Source: CAZDET01 sp964504335
GTDB lineage: Bacteria; Bacteroidota; Bacteroidia; Chitinophagales; Saprospiraceae
Reading direction: 5' to 3'
NCBI GenBank assembly: GCA_964504335.1
Contig: CAZDET010000026.1
Span: forward strand, 1 to 64,000
Length of the DNA stretch: 64,000 nucleotides
The notes under the pieces are model-generated. The model saw only the letters and a list, made by a program, of their open reading frames with translations. It did no database searches and was not told the origin of the DNA. Position 1 is the first letter of the stretch. Every line of letters starts with the position of its first letter. This document shows positions 53,714 through 62,594 of this stretch, piece by piece. A program made the position numbers and the translations under genes.

Positions 53714-55237
53714 ATGTCTATCCGACTCCTTCTGCTGCTGTGCCTCGGCAGTTTTACTACCTTGCTGAGCGCCCAGCAGCGCACTTTTCCTACTGATACG
53801 ATGATCGTGTCGCAACACCAAACGACTATCAACGGGCAATCCATTTCCTACACCGCCACCGTGGGCATGCAACCCCTGTGGGACGAAATGGGCAAACCCA
53901 TCGCCGCGCTGCACTATACCTATTACCAACGCGACGGGATAAGCAATCGGGAAGAACGCCCCCTGCTCATTTCCTTCAACGGAGGTCCCGGGTCCGGCTC
54001 CGTGTGGATGCACGTGGCCTATACCGGCCCGCGCGTACTGAACATCGATGAGGAAGGCTATCCTGTGCAACCCTATGGCATCAGCTCCAACCCCTATTCG
54101 GTATTGGATGTGGCCGACATCGTCTTTGTTAATCCGGTCAACACCGGCTATTCCCGGACCATTCCAATGTCGGGCAAGGAAGTGGATCGATCTAAATTTT
54201 TCGGTGTTAACGCCGATATTGAATACCTGGCCGAGTGGCTCAATACCTTCATGAGTCGGCACAACCGCTGGCGGTCGCCCAAGTACCTGATCGGCGAAAG
54301 CTACGGCGGCACGCGCGTGGCCGGGCTGGCGCTCGAGTTGCAGGAAGCACAGTGGATGTACCTCAACGGCGTCATCATGGTATCTCCGGCCGACTACCAG
54401 GCCCGTCAGGCCGACAGCCCGGTTGCTTCCATCCTCAATTTTCCTTATTTCACGGCGGCCGCCTGGCACCACAAGCAACTGCCCGAAGCCCTTCAGGAAA
54501 AGGATTTGCTGGAAGTACTGCCCGAAGCAGAAGACTATGCGGTCAATACCCTGATGCCGGCCCTGGCCAAAGGCGGTTTCCTTTCCGATGCAGACAAACG
54601 CACCGTAGCCGAACGTATGGCCTACTACACCGGCGTCGATGCGGAAGTATTCATGCAGCACAATCTCGATCTGCCCACCCGCTATTTCTGGAAGGAACTG
54701 CTCCGCGACGAAGGGGGCTACACGATCGGCCGCCTGGATTCGCGCTACCTCGGCATCGACCGCATTGAAGCCGGAACCGGCCCCGACTACAGCGCCGAAC
54801 TGACTTCCTGGCTGCACTCCTTCACCCCGGCCATCAACTACTACTTTAAAGAAGAACTCGGCTTTTCCACCGACTTGAAGTACAACATGTTTGGCCCGGT
54901 ACGCCCCTGGGATTTCTCCGACAATAACGTGCGCGACAACCTGCGCAAGGCCATGGCCGAAAACCCCTACCTGCGGGTCATGTTCCAGTCGGGCTACTAC
55001 GATGGTGCCACCACCTACTTCAACGCCAAGTACACCATGTGGCAGATGGATCCGAGCGGCAAGATGCGCGAACGGCTGTCGTTCAAGGGCTACCGCAGTG
55101 GGCATATGATGTACCTGCGCCGCGAAGACCTGCAGCAGGCCAACGATGACCTCCGAAACTTTATTAAGGCCAGCCTGCCCGGCGAGCGGCCGGCGAAGTA
55201 TTCGCCGGACGGAGCACCGACGGCGGGGTCGCAGTAA
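53714..55237 (+). CDS. Secreted S10 serine carboxypeptidase-like protein
   Basis: The 507-residue protein has a signal peptide (MSIRLLLLLCLGSFTTLLSA, cleavage before QQR). The oxyanion motif FNGGPGSGSVW lies at about 88-98 and the nucleophile Ser196 in YLIGESYGGTR. The Asp is in SGYYDGATTY and the His in YRSGHMMYLRREDLQ near residue 460, completing the triad. This fits peptidase family S10, which removes C-terminal residues. It lies 90 nt after the beta-lactamase-like gene on the same strand, so both may be one periplasmic turnover unit. Confidence 0.88.
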   Translation: MSIRLLLLLCLGSFTTLLSAQQRTFPTDTMIVSQHQTTINGQSISYTATVGMQPLWDEMGKPIAALHYTYYQRDGISNREERPLLISFNGGPGSGSVWMHVAYTGPRVLNIDEEGYPVQPYGISSNPYSVLDVADIVFVNPVNTGYSRTIPMSGKEVDRSKFFGVNADIEYLAEWLNTFMSRHNRWRSPKYLIGESYGGTRVAGLALELQEAQWMYLNGVIMVSPADYQARQADSPVASILNFPYFTAAAWHHKQLPEALQEKDLLEVLPEAEDYAVNTLMPALAKGGFLSDADKRTVAERMAYYTGVDAEVFMQHNLDLPTRYFWKELLRDEGGYTIGRLDSRYLGIDRIEAGTGPDYSAELTSWLHSFTPAINYYFKEELGFSTDLKYNMFGPVRPWDFSDNNVRDNLRKAMAENPYLRVMFQSGYYDGATTYFNAKYTMWQMDPSGKMRERLSFKGYRSGHMMYLRREDLQQANDDLRNFIKASLPGERPAKYSPDGAPTAGSQ

Positions 55238-55359
55238 GACCTTATCGAACAGGAAATCGGCAGGAAGAGGAGTAGGAATTATAGGCGAAGCAATGGGTCG
55301 AATTTTGAAGATTGATCCTGAAATTGGCCAAATAGCGACTCCCGACTATATTGACTGAT

Positions 55360-55401
55360 TTTAGCTAAATACCGTCAGCTTGTTGACGGTATTTAGCTAA
55401 A
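55360..55401. repeat. Perfect 18-bp hairpin upstream of the broken ATPase gene
   Basis: TTTAGCTAAATACCGTCA (55360-55377) and TGACGGTATTTAGCTAAA (55384-55401) are exact reverse complements with loop GCTTGT. It follows the S10 peptidase gene and precedes palindromic repeat copy 1 by 31 nt. It may be a terminator or part of the mobile or regulatory unit of the ATPase gene. Confidence 0.7.
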
Positions 55402-55432
55402 TTGCCTCAATGCACACTTAAATGGAGAGGTT

Positions 55433-55525
55433 CTCTGACAATTTTCGTGGTTATATCGACACAAATCCTCTACCTACAATCCTTTTCGGGAATCGGTTTT
55501 GTGTCGACCACAAAAATTGTCAAAG
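55433..55525 (+). repeat. 93-bp palindromic repeat, copy 1
   Basis: The outer arms CTCTGACAATTTTCGTGG and CCACAAAAATTGTCAAAG are inverted repeats, with inner arms TATCGACACAAA and TTTGTGTCGA around a 25-nt centre. The reverse complement of 62140-62233 aligns with it over its whole length, including the centre (TCCT..ACCTACAATCCTTT). It ends 5 nt before the ATG of the broken AAA ATPase gene. Confidence 0.8.
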
Positions 55526-55530
55526 AAGGA

Positions 55531-56337
55531 ATGGAGATAATCCAATGGGCTATTGAGCCCCAACTAGTTCAAAATCTCACTGCTCAGCGAGTACTCATCC
55601 TGTTGGGCCCCGGCGAGTCGGAAAGACCGTGCTAATTCACCGGCTTATTGGGCAATTGAAGGAACCGTCTCTTTTGCTCAACGGAGAAGATGTATCCGTG
55701 GAAGAATTACTCGGCCGGCGCAGCGTGCAGCACTATCGCAATTTACTGGGCGATAAAAAGGTACTCCTGATTGATGAGGCACAAAAGAATTCCGAACGTC
55801 GGCCTGGTATTAAAATTGATGGTCGACGAAATCGAGGGGCTGAAGGTGCTAGTAACCGGTTCTTCTGCATTTGACATCGATAAGTTTACCGGCGAGCCAT
55901 TAACGGGCAGAAAGAAAACCTTTCACCTGCTCCCGCTATCAGAAGGGGAGTACCAGCAGATTGAAACCCTGATGCAACGGAAAGACCAACTGCACAAACG
56001 GTTGATTTATGGCAATTATCCCGAGCTAATTCATATTCCGGACAATCAGGAAAAAGCGGACTATCTAAACGAGCTTGTAAATTCCTATTTATTAAAGGAC
56101 ATTCTGGCTTTTGAAAATATCCGCAACTCAGACAAAATTCTGAATCTATTACGGCTAATTGCCTTCCAAATTGGAGGAGAGGAACGAGCCGGACAGCTTT
56201 TTGGTTACGAATTTAAATGGAAACCCAAAAAACAAGTTGCAGCTCCTGCCGCTTGGCAAAAAGCGTATCCCAACGCCAAATTCGAAGTAATCCATTCGGA
56301 AAACTACACCGATTGGCTTAGCCTCGCAGAAGCCTAA
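55531..56337 (+). pseudogene. Broken AAA-family ATPase (DUF4143 type)
   Basis: Three frame pieces form one gene. From the ATG at 55531 comes MEIIQWAIEPQL with the start of Walker A. In the sequence GGCCCCGGCGAGTCGGAAAG one base is missing, so GPRRVGKT is lost and the frame shifts near 55612. The second piece carries LLLNGEDVSVEELLGRRS and Walker B VLLIDEAQ; an extra A near 55787 restores the first frame (KIPNVGLVLKLMVDEIEG, then VTGSSAFDI and LVNSYLLKDILAFENIRN). After about LRLIAFQIGGEE a deletion of roughly 110 codons joins it to the family's C-terminal end (GYEFKWKPKKQ, ending WLSLAEA). Intact members have about 380 residues. The product is not functional. Confidence 0.85.
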
Positions 56338-56366
56338 GCATCTGCGCATCCACCTCCTAATTGGTC

Positions 56367-59300
56367 TTACACATAGTTTCGCTCTTCTTTCACCAATTTC
56401 CGCTCTTTCTTGCTGGTGATGATGGTGTACAACACCGGAATGACGTAAAGCGTCAGCACCAGCGAGAATACCAACCCTCCGATGATGGCAACGCCCATGG
56501 GGATGCGGCTGGTGGAGCCGCCGCCCAGGGCCAGGGCGATCGGTAGTGCGCCGAGGATGGTGGCCATGCTCGTCATGAGAATGGGCCGGAACCGCTGGGC
56601 CGCTGCATCGATGGCGGCCTCGCCGATCGTGAGCCCCTGCTCGCGGCGCTGGTTGGCGAATTCGACGATGAGGATACCGTTTTTGGTTACAATGCCCACC
56701 AGAACGATCATCCCAATCTGGCTGAAGATATTCAGCGTATGCCCGAAAAGCCAAAGGGCAGCAATGGCCCCGCCGATAGCCAGCGGTACGGTGAGCATGA
56801 TTGTCAGTGGATCGCGGAAGCTTTCGAATTGGGCCGACAGCGCCAGGTACACCAGCACTAGCGCCAGCAGGAAGGCAAAGACCAAACTCCCCGAGCTTTC
56901 ACTGAATTCTTTGGAAAAACCGGCCAGGCTGGTCGTAAATCGCTCGTCGAGGACCTCGGCGGCGATGGCGTCCATTTCCTCGATGCCGTCACCAACGGTG
57001 TAGCCGTCGCTCGGGCCCGCCGAAAAGGTAGCGGAGGCATAGCGATTGAAGCGATAAAGCTGTGGCGGGCTGCTTTCGAAGCGGGTTTCGATGAGGTTGT
57101 CGAGCTGAATCGGTTCGCCGAGGTCGTTGCGCACGGTGATTCCGGCAATGTCGGCGGGTTCGTCGCGCGAAGTGCGCTTGGCCTCGCCGATGACGAAGTA
57201 CTGCTTGCCGTCTTTAATGAAATATCCGAAGCGCTGCCCACTGTAGAGGAGCTGCAGGGTTTGCGCAATATCGTCGACCTGGACGCCCATTTCGCGCGCC
57301 TTGTTGCGGTCGATACGCAATTGTAATTCCGGCTTGTTGAACTTCAAATCGAGATCGACGGCATTGAAGACCGGGCTTTCGTTGGCCCGCGCCATGAATT
57401 CGGGAATAATTTCTTTTAATTGCTCCAGGGTGGCGGCCTGTACGACAAACTGCACCGGCAGCCCCCGCGAGCCGCCGACGTTGATCGTTTGCTCCTGCGC
57501 CACGATGGAGCGGGCGAAGCTATACTCCTTCAGCCGGGCCGTGAGTTCGCTGGCCAGCTGCATCTGGCTTTTCTCGCGCTGTTCGAGGGGCAGGAGCGTC
57601 AGGCGGACAAATCCGCTGTTGATACTGTTGGAAGACCCGAATCCGGGGGAGGTAACCGATAGGAGAGACTCTTTCTCCGGCAAGGTATCCGTTAGATCGA
57701 CAATTTCCTTGATGTAGTTGTCCATCATCTCGTAGGAGGTCCCTTCCGGAGCGGTGGAAAAAATCCGCAACCGCCCCTTGTCTTCCATCGGCGCCAACTC
57801 GGAAGGCAGCTCCCGGCCGATCAGAAACACCAAGCCTACGGAAACCGCTACAATGGCGAAGGCCAGCCATTTGTGCCGCATGAAACCCTGTAGGGAAGCC
57901 TCGTAGCCCCGGCCTAGTTGCTTGAGCCCCTCCCCGATTCGGCTCCCCAGGTTGCTTTTGGGCTTGCTCGGCTTCAGGATGCGCGAGCTCATCATGGGCG
58001 TGAGGCTCAGACTGACGAAGGAGGAAATGATCACGCTACCAACCACCACCACGCCAAACTCGCGAAAGAGCCGGCCCGTGAGGCCTTCCAGAAAAATGAT
58101 CGGCAAAAAGACCGCCACCAGCGTCACCGTGGTGGAAATGACGGCAAAAAAGATTTCGCGCGAGCCGGAGAAAGCCGCCTGAATGCGGTTTTGCCCCGCC
58201 TCCACTTTGCTGTAAATATTTTCCATTACCACGATGGCATCATCTACTACCAGGCCCGTGGCCAGTACGATGCCAAGCAGCGTGAGAATATTGATCGAAA
58301 AATCCGCCACGTACATCACGAAGAAGGACCCAATCAGGGAAATGGGGATGGCCATGATGGGAATGAGCGTGGTGCGCCAATTGCGGAGGAAGAAAAAGAT
58401 GACCAGCACCACCAGGCTGAAGGCAATGAACACCGTTTGCTGCACCTCTCTGATGGCCTTACGGATACTGATGGTGGTATCGAGGGCCACGCCGAGTTGA
58501 ATATCCGCCGGCAAATCCCGCTTGATCAACTCGACCCGCCGTTTGATCTCATCGACAATTTCGATGTAATTAGAGCCCGGTTGGGGCTGTACGGCAATAC
58601 CGATCATGGGAATGGCTCCATCGCCCCGCAACAAGCTGCGCTCGTTTTGAGGAGCCAGCCGGGCCTGCCCGATATCGCGGAGCCGCACCAGGGTGCCTTC
58701 GCGCTTCGCGATGAGGAGGTCGTTGAATTCTTCTTCGGTAGAGAGCCTTCCGAAGGTCCGAATGACCAACTCCGTGCGGTAACCCTCAATCCGCCCGGTG
58801 GGTAGCTCGACGTTTTGGGACAGGAGCGCATCGCGCACATCAAGTGGTGTGAGGCGGAAGGCCGCCAGACGATCGGGGTCTAATTCCAGGCGCATCGAGT
58901 ACCGCTTGTCGCCCCAGATATTGATTTCACTGATCCCATTGATGGTCTGCAGGCGCTCTTTGAAGAATTTGAGCCCGATGTCGGATAATTCGAGCAAATC
59001 GCGTTTTTCGCTTCGAACCGTCAGCGCGAAAATCGTTTGGGCGTCGGCGTCGCTTTTACGCACGATGGGCGGATCGGCATCCGGCGGCAGGCTGCGAATG
59101 GCTTGCGAAACCTTGTCGCGAATGTCGTTGGCCGCATTGTCCATATCGATCCCCAGATCAAATTCAACTTTTACGGTGCTGCGGCCGTCGGCACTGATCG
59201 AGCTGACGGTATTAATGCCCGGCACGCTGTTGATTTCTTCTTCCAGCGGCTCGGTGATTTGCGATTCGATGATATCGGCGCTGGAGCCCGTATAGTTGGT

Positions 59301-59444
59301 AGTGACGGTCACTACCGGCGGGTCGACGCTGGGATATTCCCGGACCCCGAGGTAGCTAAAGCCGATGGCCCCGAAGAGCACAATGACGATCGCGAAGACA
59401 ACCGCCAGTACGGGGCGTTGGATACTTAAAGAAGATAAATTCAT
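56367..59444 (-). CDS. RND efflux transporter permease (AcrB-like)
   Basis: I use the ATG at 59444 (MNLSSLSIQRPVLAVVFAIVIVLFG), 4 nt after the adaptor gene ends; the longer frame to 59549 lies inside that gene. The 1025-residue protein has the RND plan: helix 1, a porter domain with VTVTTNYTGSSADIIESQITEPLE, helices 2-6 with the LLGIVLATGLVVDDAIVVMENI proton-relay segment (DD), a second porter half, and helices 8-12 with VGIVTKNGILIVEFANQRREQG. It belongs to the HAE1/AcrB type that exports hydrophobic compounds. No outer-membrane TolC-type gene is next to the pair. Confidence 0.94.
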   Translation of the reverse strand: MNLSSLSIQRPVLAVVFAIVIVLFGAIGFSYLGVREYPSVDPPVVTVTTNYTGSSADIIESQITEPLEEEINSVPGINTVSSISADGRSTVKVEFDLGIDMDNAANDIRDKVSQAIRSLPPDADPPIVRKSDADAQTIFALTVRSEKRDLLELSDIGLKFFKERLQTINGISEINIWGDKRYSMRLELDPDRLAAFRLTPLDVRDALLSQNVELPTGRIEGYRTELVIRTFGRLSTEEEFNDLLIAKREGTLVRLRDIGQARLAPQNERSLLRGDGAIPMIGIAVQPQPGSNYIEIVDEIKRRVELIKRDLPADIQLGVALDTTISIRKAIREVQQTVFIAFSLVVLVIFFFLRNWRTTLIPIMAIPISLIGSFFVMYVADFSINILTLLGIVLATGLVVDDAIVVMENIYSKVEAGQNRIQAAFSGSREIFFAVISTTVTLVAVFLPIIFLEGLTGRLFREFGVVVVGSVIISSFVSLSLTPMMSSRILKPSKPKSNLGSRIGEGLKQLGRGYEASLQGFMRHKWLAFAIVAVSVGLVFLIGRELPSELAPMEDKGRLRIFSTAPEGTSYEMMDNYIKEIVDLTDTLPEKESLLSVTSPGFGSSNSINSGFVRLTLLPLEQREKSQMQLASELTARLKEYSFARSIVAQEQTINVGGSRGLPVQFVVQAATLEQLKEIIPEFMARANESPVFNAVDLDLKFNKPELQLRIDRNKAREMGVQVDDIAQTLQLLYSGQRFGYFIKDGKQYFVIGEAKRTSRDEPADIAGITVRNDLGEPIQLDNLIETRFESSPPQLYRFNRYASATFSAGPSDGYTVGDGIEEMDAIAAEVLDERFTTSLAGFSKEFSESSGSLVFAFLLALVLVYLALSAQFESFRDPLTIMLTVPLAIGGAIAALWLFGHTLNIFSQIGMIVLVGIVTKNGILIVEFANQRREQGLTIGEAAIDAAAQRFRPILMTSMATILGALPIALALGGGSTSRIPMGVAIIGGLVFSLVLTLYVIPVLYTIITSKKERKLVKEERNYV

Positions 59445-59448
59445 GGCC

Positions 59449-60510
59449 TTAGTTCTGCAGGGTTTCCAGGGTGATTTGCTGTCCGGCGCGCACGGGCAGG
59501 CCGTCTTTGGCCTGAAGCAGGCCCGATATGACGATCGTATCGCCGGCACTCAGGCCGGATTCGATTTGAATTTGCCGCGTCAGTCGCACACCAGGCTGCA
59601 CAATCACTTCCTGAATGCTGTCGCGCACGATGCGGTAGACGATCTGTTCGTTGAGCCGCGGCACCACTGCCTCGGTGGGTACCAGCAGGGCGTTGGGGAT
59701 GCTGTCGAGTGTCAGGCTGATTTCGGCGAAGGCCCCGGCGATGAGCTCGCCCGCACGGTTTGGTACGCGGGCGCGGATGCGCAGGGCGCGCGTCGATTCA
59801 TTGATGACGGGCTCGGTGGCGTAGACCTGGGCTTCGTAGGGCGTATCGGCCTCCGCCACGGTGAACTGCACCCGCTGCCCGCGGCGGATTTGCCCGGCGT
59901 AGCGTTCCGGCACGTTGAATTCGAGTTTGAGCGGATCGTTCTGCACTAGCCGCGCCACCGGGTCGCCGGCTGAAAGGTAGGCCCCCCGGCTCACGTCGCG
60001 CAAGCCGATTTGCCCGCTAAAGGGCGCGCGAATGGTGGCGTGGTCGATGCGTACCTTCAGTTCCTCCATATCCGCCTCAATGGTAGCTACCAGCAGGGCG
60101 GCCTCGTCGACCTCCACCTGGCTGATTCCCTCGGCAGCCAGCAGGGCCTGTTTGCGCTCCAGGTCTTTGGTAGCCGTGGCGAGTTGTGCTTCCAGCTTCT
60201 GCTGCTGGGCGCGCCACTGCCGATCGTCGAGCTTTAGCAACAACTGTCCCTTTGAAACCCGTTGGCCTTCGCGGAAGGAAATCTCCTGCACCATCCCGGC
60301 GCTTTGCGCGCTGAGCTGTGCCATTTCCGAAGGCACCAGCGTGCCGGTCATGTGGATGACGTTAGCAACCGGTTCGGGCTGCACGACGACATAATCGACG
60401 AGTAAGGCCTTGCTTTTGGTGGTCGTATTGCCGATGGAAGCTCCGGCCTCGGAGCAGCTCTGACTGGCAAGCGCCAGTCCGGCAATCAGGAAGTAGATAA
60501 TGGTTCTCAT
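59449..60510 (-). CDS. RND efflux periplasmic adaptor (lipoprotein)
   Basis: The 353-residue protein has a lipoprotein signal (MRTIIYFLIAGLALASQSC with the lipidated Cys at 19). The membrane-fusion-protein plan follows: beta-barrel/lipoyl start (TGTLVPSEMAQLSAQSAGMVQEISFREGQRVSKGQLLLKLDD), a helical hairpin (QQQKLEAQLATATKDLERKQALLAAEGIS), the second lipoyl half (IRAPFSGQIGLRDVSRGAYLSAGDPVARLV) and a C-terminal beta domain. It is the first gene of the pair with the permease. The upstream region (60511-60707) is divergent from the PagL-like gene. Confidence 0.93.
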   Translation of the reverse strand: MRTIIYFLIAGLALASQSCSEAGASIGNTTTKSKALLVDYVVVQPEPVANVIHMTGTLVPSEMAQLSAQSAGMVQEISFREGQRVSKGQLLLKLDDRQWRAQQQKLEAQLATATKDLERKQALLAAEGISQVEVDEAALLVATIEADMEELKVRIDHATIRAPFSGQIGLRDVSRGAYLSAGDPVARLVQNDPLKLEFNVPERYAGQIRRGQRVQFTVAEADTPYEAQVYATEPVINESTRALRIRARVPNRAGELIAGAFAEISLTLDSIPNALLVPTEAVVPRLNEQIVYRIVRDSIQEVIVQPGVRLTRQIQIESGLSAGDTIVISGLLQAKDGLPVRAGQQITLETLQN

Positions 60511-60707
60511 CAGGGATATGGGGTGAATTTGTATGCGCTCGATGGAGAAGTACTACACAATTCTCCGACTTCGCTACAACGGCCCTGGTAGGGTAAAGTT
60601 TTGGACCCATGCCGTTCGTCGATAGACGGCTGATATGGGGTGGTTAATCACCAAATAGGAGGGATTGATGATGTGTTGCAAATACGGCGGCTCCTCCAAT
60701 CGTTGCT

Positions 60708-61316
60708 ATGGTAATCATTCAAACTACCATCGTGTTACGTTTTACTGCCTACTACCTTTCCTGGCCGCTCCTCGTACTGTGGCTGCTCCCGGCCCAGGGG
60801 CAGCGGGACCACCTCAGCGTGCTGATCGGCCACGGAGCGCAGGAAATCGAATTCGTCACCCTCAGTCTGAGCTACGACTACCGGGTCGCCTTTTACCAGT
60901 TGCAGTACGAGCGTACGATGGTGCGCGGCAAGGTTCTTTCGCTGGGAGCCGTGGTGCAGCCGCAATACACCCGCAGCAATTACCTGCCCGATCGCGCAAG
61001 TACCAGCCGGCTCACCGGTTTCGAATGGGGACTCAGCACCGGGCTGCTCCTTCACCTCCGCCTGTGGCCCAGCCGCCTGAGCTGCTACGGTGGCGGCAGC
61101 ATCGGCCCCCACTACATCTCCGCCCGCCACTACCGCCAGGCTACGGGGTTTTTGTTTTCGAACAACGTCTTCGGCGGTCTCCGGCTGCGAATCGGACCGT
61201 CCGTGTGGCTCGATCTGCGCAGCGGTATCCGCCACCTGAGCAATGCCGGGCTGCGCGATCCGAATCGCGGGCTGAATACGTTGATGGTGAGTGGAGGAGT
61301 GGGGATTGGGTGGTAG
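60708..61316 (+). CDS. PagL-like lipid A 3-O-deacylase / acyloxyacyl hydrolase
   Basis: The 202-residue protein has an N-terminal hydrophobic signal (about 1-30, ending LLPAQGQ) and alternating beta strands. The C-terminal motif RHLSNAGLRDPNRGLN at about 175-190 supplies His176 and Ser178 in the HxSNAG arrangement of PagL, the outer-membrane lipid A 3-O-deacylase. The catalytic Glu is not certain. It would trim an acyl chain from lipid A in the outer membrane, changing envelope permeability. It is divergent from the efflux pair. Confidence 0.75.
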   Translation: MVIIQTTIVLRFTAYYLSWPLLVLWLLPAQGQRDHLSVLIGHGAQEIEFVTLSLSYDYRVAFYQLQYERTMVRGKVLSLGAVVQPQYTRSNYLPDRASTSRLTGFEWGLSTGLLLHLRLWPSRLSCYGGGSIGPHYISARHYRQATGFLFSNNVFGGLRLRIGPSVWLDLRSGIRHLSNAGLRDPNRGLNTLMVSGGVGIGW

Positions 61317-61351
61317 GGGATGTGCCGATGTGCTAATTTGATGTGCTAATC

Positions 61352-62110
61352 CTAGGATGCTAGGATAGTTCGATTGTCCAGTTTGTTGGACCGCAGGTGG
61401 TCCAATACTATATCCAGGTACTGATCGTTCAAAGGCATACTTCTTTTTCGATTACTCAATTCATTTAGCCCCTGCTGGATGGCCGCTTTCTCGAACGTTT
61501 GTTTGTGCTGTGCGATATAATCCACTGATGAAAGTAATTCAAGTGCAAAGTCCGAATAAAACCCAGTGAGAAATTGTCTGGTAGTATCTCCGATGGCTTT
61601 CAATTCAGGACGATCATGAATGTAGCCTTCCACATCCTCCAGGCCATCCGCAACTAGGGCGAGTCGGTCAAAAGGCCTTTTACTCATGTCCATAAACCCC
61701 ATCAGATAGCTTCCGTTTAACACATTCAACAAAAAACGAACCTTACTGGAATAAGGGCCATAAAATTTAGGCTCAAAATAAAAATTCAGATACGGCGCTC
61801 CGCCAAATCGCTGCAGGAAATAGCATACCTCCTCCTCGGAAAATTCCGATACATACTCTCCGTTTTTAACAAGATCGTACAGCACGTACAGTAGGAGCGC
61901 CCTGCTTTGAATTTAATACGTTCGTATCACTCGGATCAAATCGCCCAGGCCCTGCTCGATGAATGCATAATCCGATGGGTTTCGCCCGTGCTTTTAGTGG
62001 GAAAATTAACGACCCACTTTTCGCCCGAGGTAATGTTTCGGTCTTTTACAACCAACGTGTTTCCAATCTCTAGTTCTCTATTCGGTCGTGGGTCAGATCT
62101 GTGGATATCG
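61352..62110 (-). pseudogene. darG: Broken darG (macrodomain antitoxin of a DarTG system)
   Basis: The intact part (61352 to about 61918) is the C-terminal domain of DarG: RALLLYVLYDLVKNG, the YLNFYFEPKFYGPYSSKVRFLLNVLNGSYLMGF region and LEDVEGYIHDR. Upstream it is damaged: a stop (TAA) precedes IQSRALLLY. In another frame the tail of the macrodomain reads PSDYAFIEQGLGDLIRVIRTY, and in a third frame WVVNFPTKSTG. Thus there are at least one frameshift and an internal deletion of about 70-100 codons. The first half of the macrodomain is gone; the 93-bp palindromic repeat (62140-62233) lies where it should begin. No darT toxin gene is visible nearby. Confidence 0.75.
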
Positions 62111-62139
62111 ATTTCTAAAAAGCTCAAAAAAATCCCCTT

Positions 62140-62233
62140 CTCTGACAAATTTTGTGGTCGACGCAAACCTTTCTGCTGGAAAGGATTGTAAGCAAAAGGA
62201 TTTGCGTCGATATTGCCACAAGAATTGTCAGAG
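62140..62233 (-). repeat. 93-bp palindromic repeat, copy 2 (inverted)
   Basis: Outer arms CTCTGACAAATTTTGTGG (62140-62157) and CCACAAGAATTGTCAGAG (62216-62233) are inverted repeats, with inner arms TCGACGCAAA and TTTGCGTCGA. Its reverse complement matches copy 1 at 55433-55525 along the full length with substitutions only in a minority of positions. It sits at the broken 5' side of darG. Confidence 0.8.
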
Positions 62234-62594
62234 GACCAAAAATCCTTTGTGGAGCCTCGTCAACGGATTCAACCCACCACCATATTATTTATGACATTGT
62301 AAAATTCGAATGCTCTTGATAAAAGGCTTCTATACCAGCCCCACCCCCCAATCATCCAAAGACTCCGACGGCTCCTCCCTGCTCGTCACAATCAGAAATT
62401 CGCGGGCCCGCCTGCAGTCCACCTACAGCAGGTGCCGCTCGGTTTCATAACTTACGTTAATTTTGGCGGGTAATTGGCCTGAAGAGCTTCTGAAAAAGTT
62501 CAACCTGCTTCAACGAGAAACGGTACGCTGCCGATCGAATCTTTGCGAACGTTTAATTTACATCGGTATTACCTTCTCTTAAAAAGGCCGGAAA
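62234..62594. other. Intergenic/decayed region before xisI
   Basis: A minus-strand frame ending at TAG 62332-62330 reads CRRAREFLIVTSREEPSE then SLDDWGVGLV, which looks like the tail of a lost protein; its reading frame is interrupted by a TAG a few codons earlier. No intact gene is seen. Confidence 0.4.

Noticed and set aside
53693..55105. 470-codon open frame antisense to the S10 peptidase
   Set aside because: Sense strand carries the full catalytic triad; the reverse frame has none.
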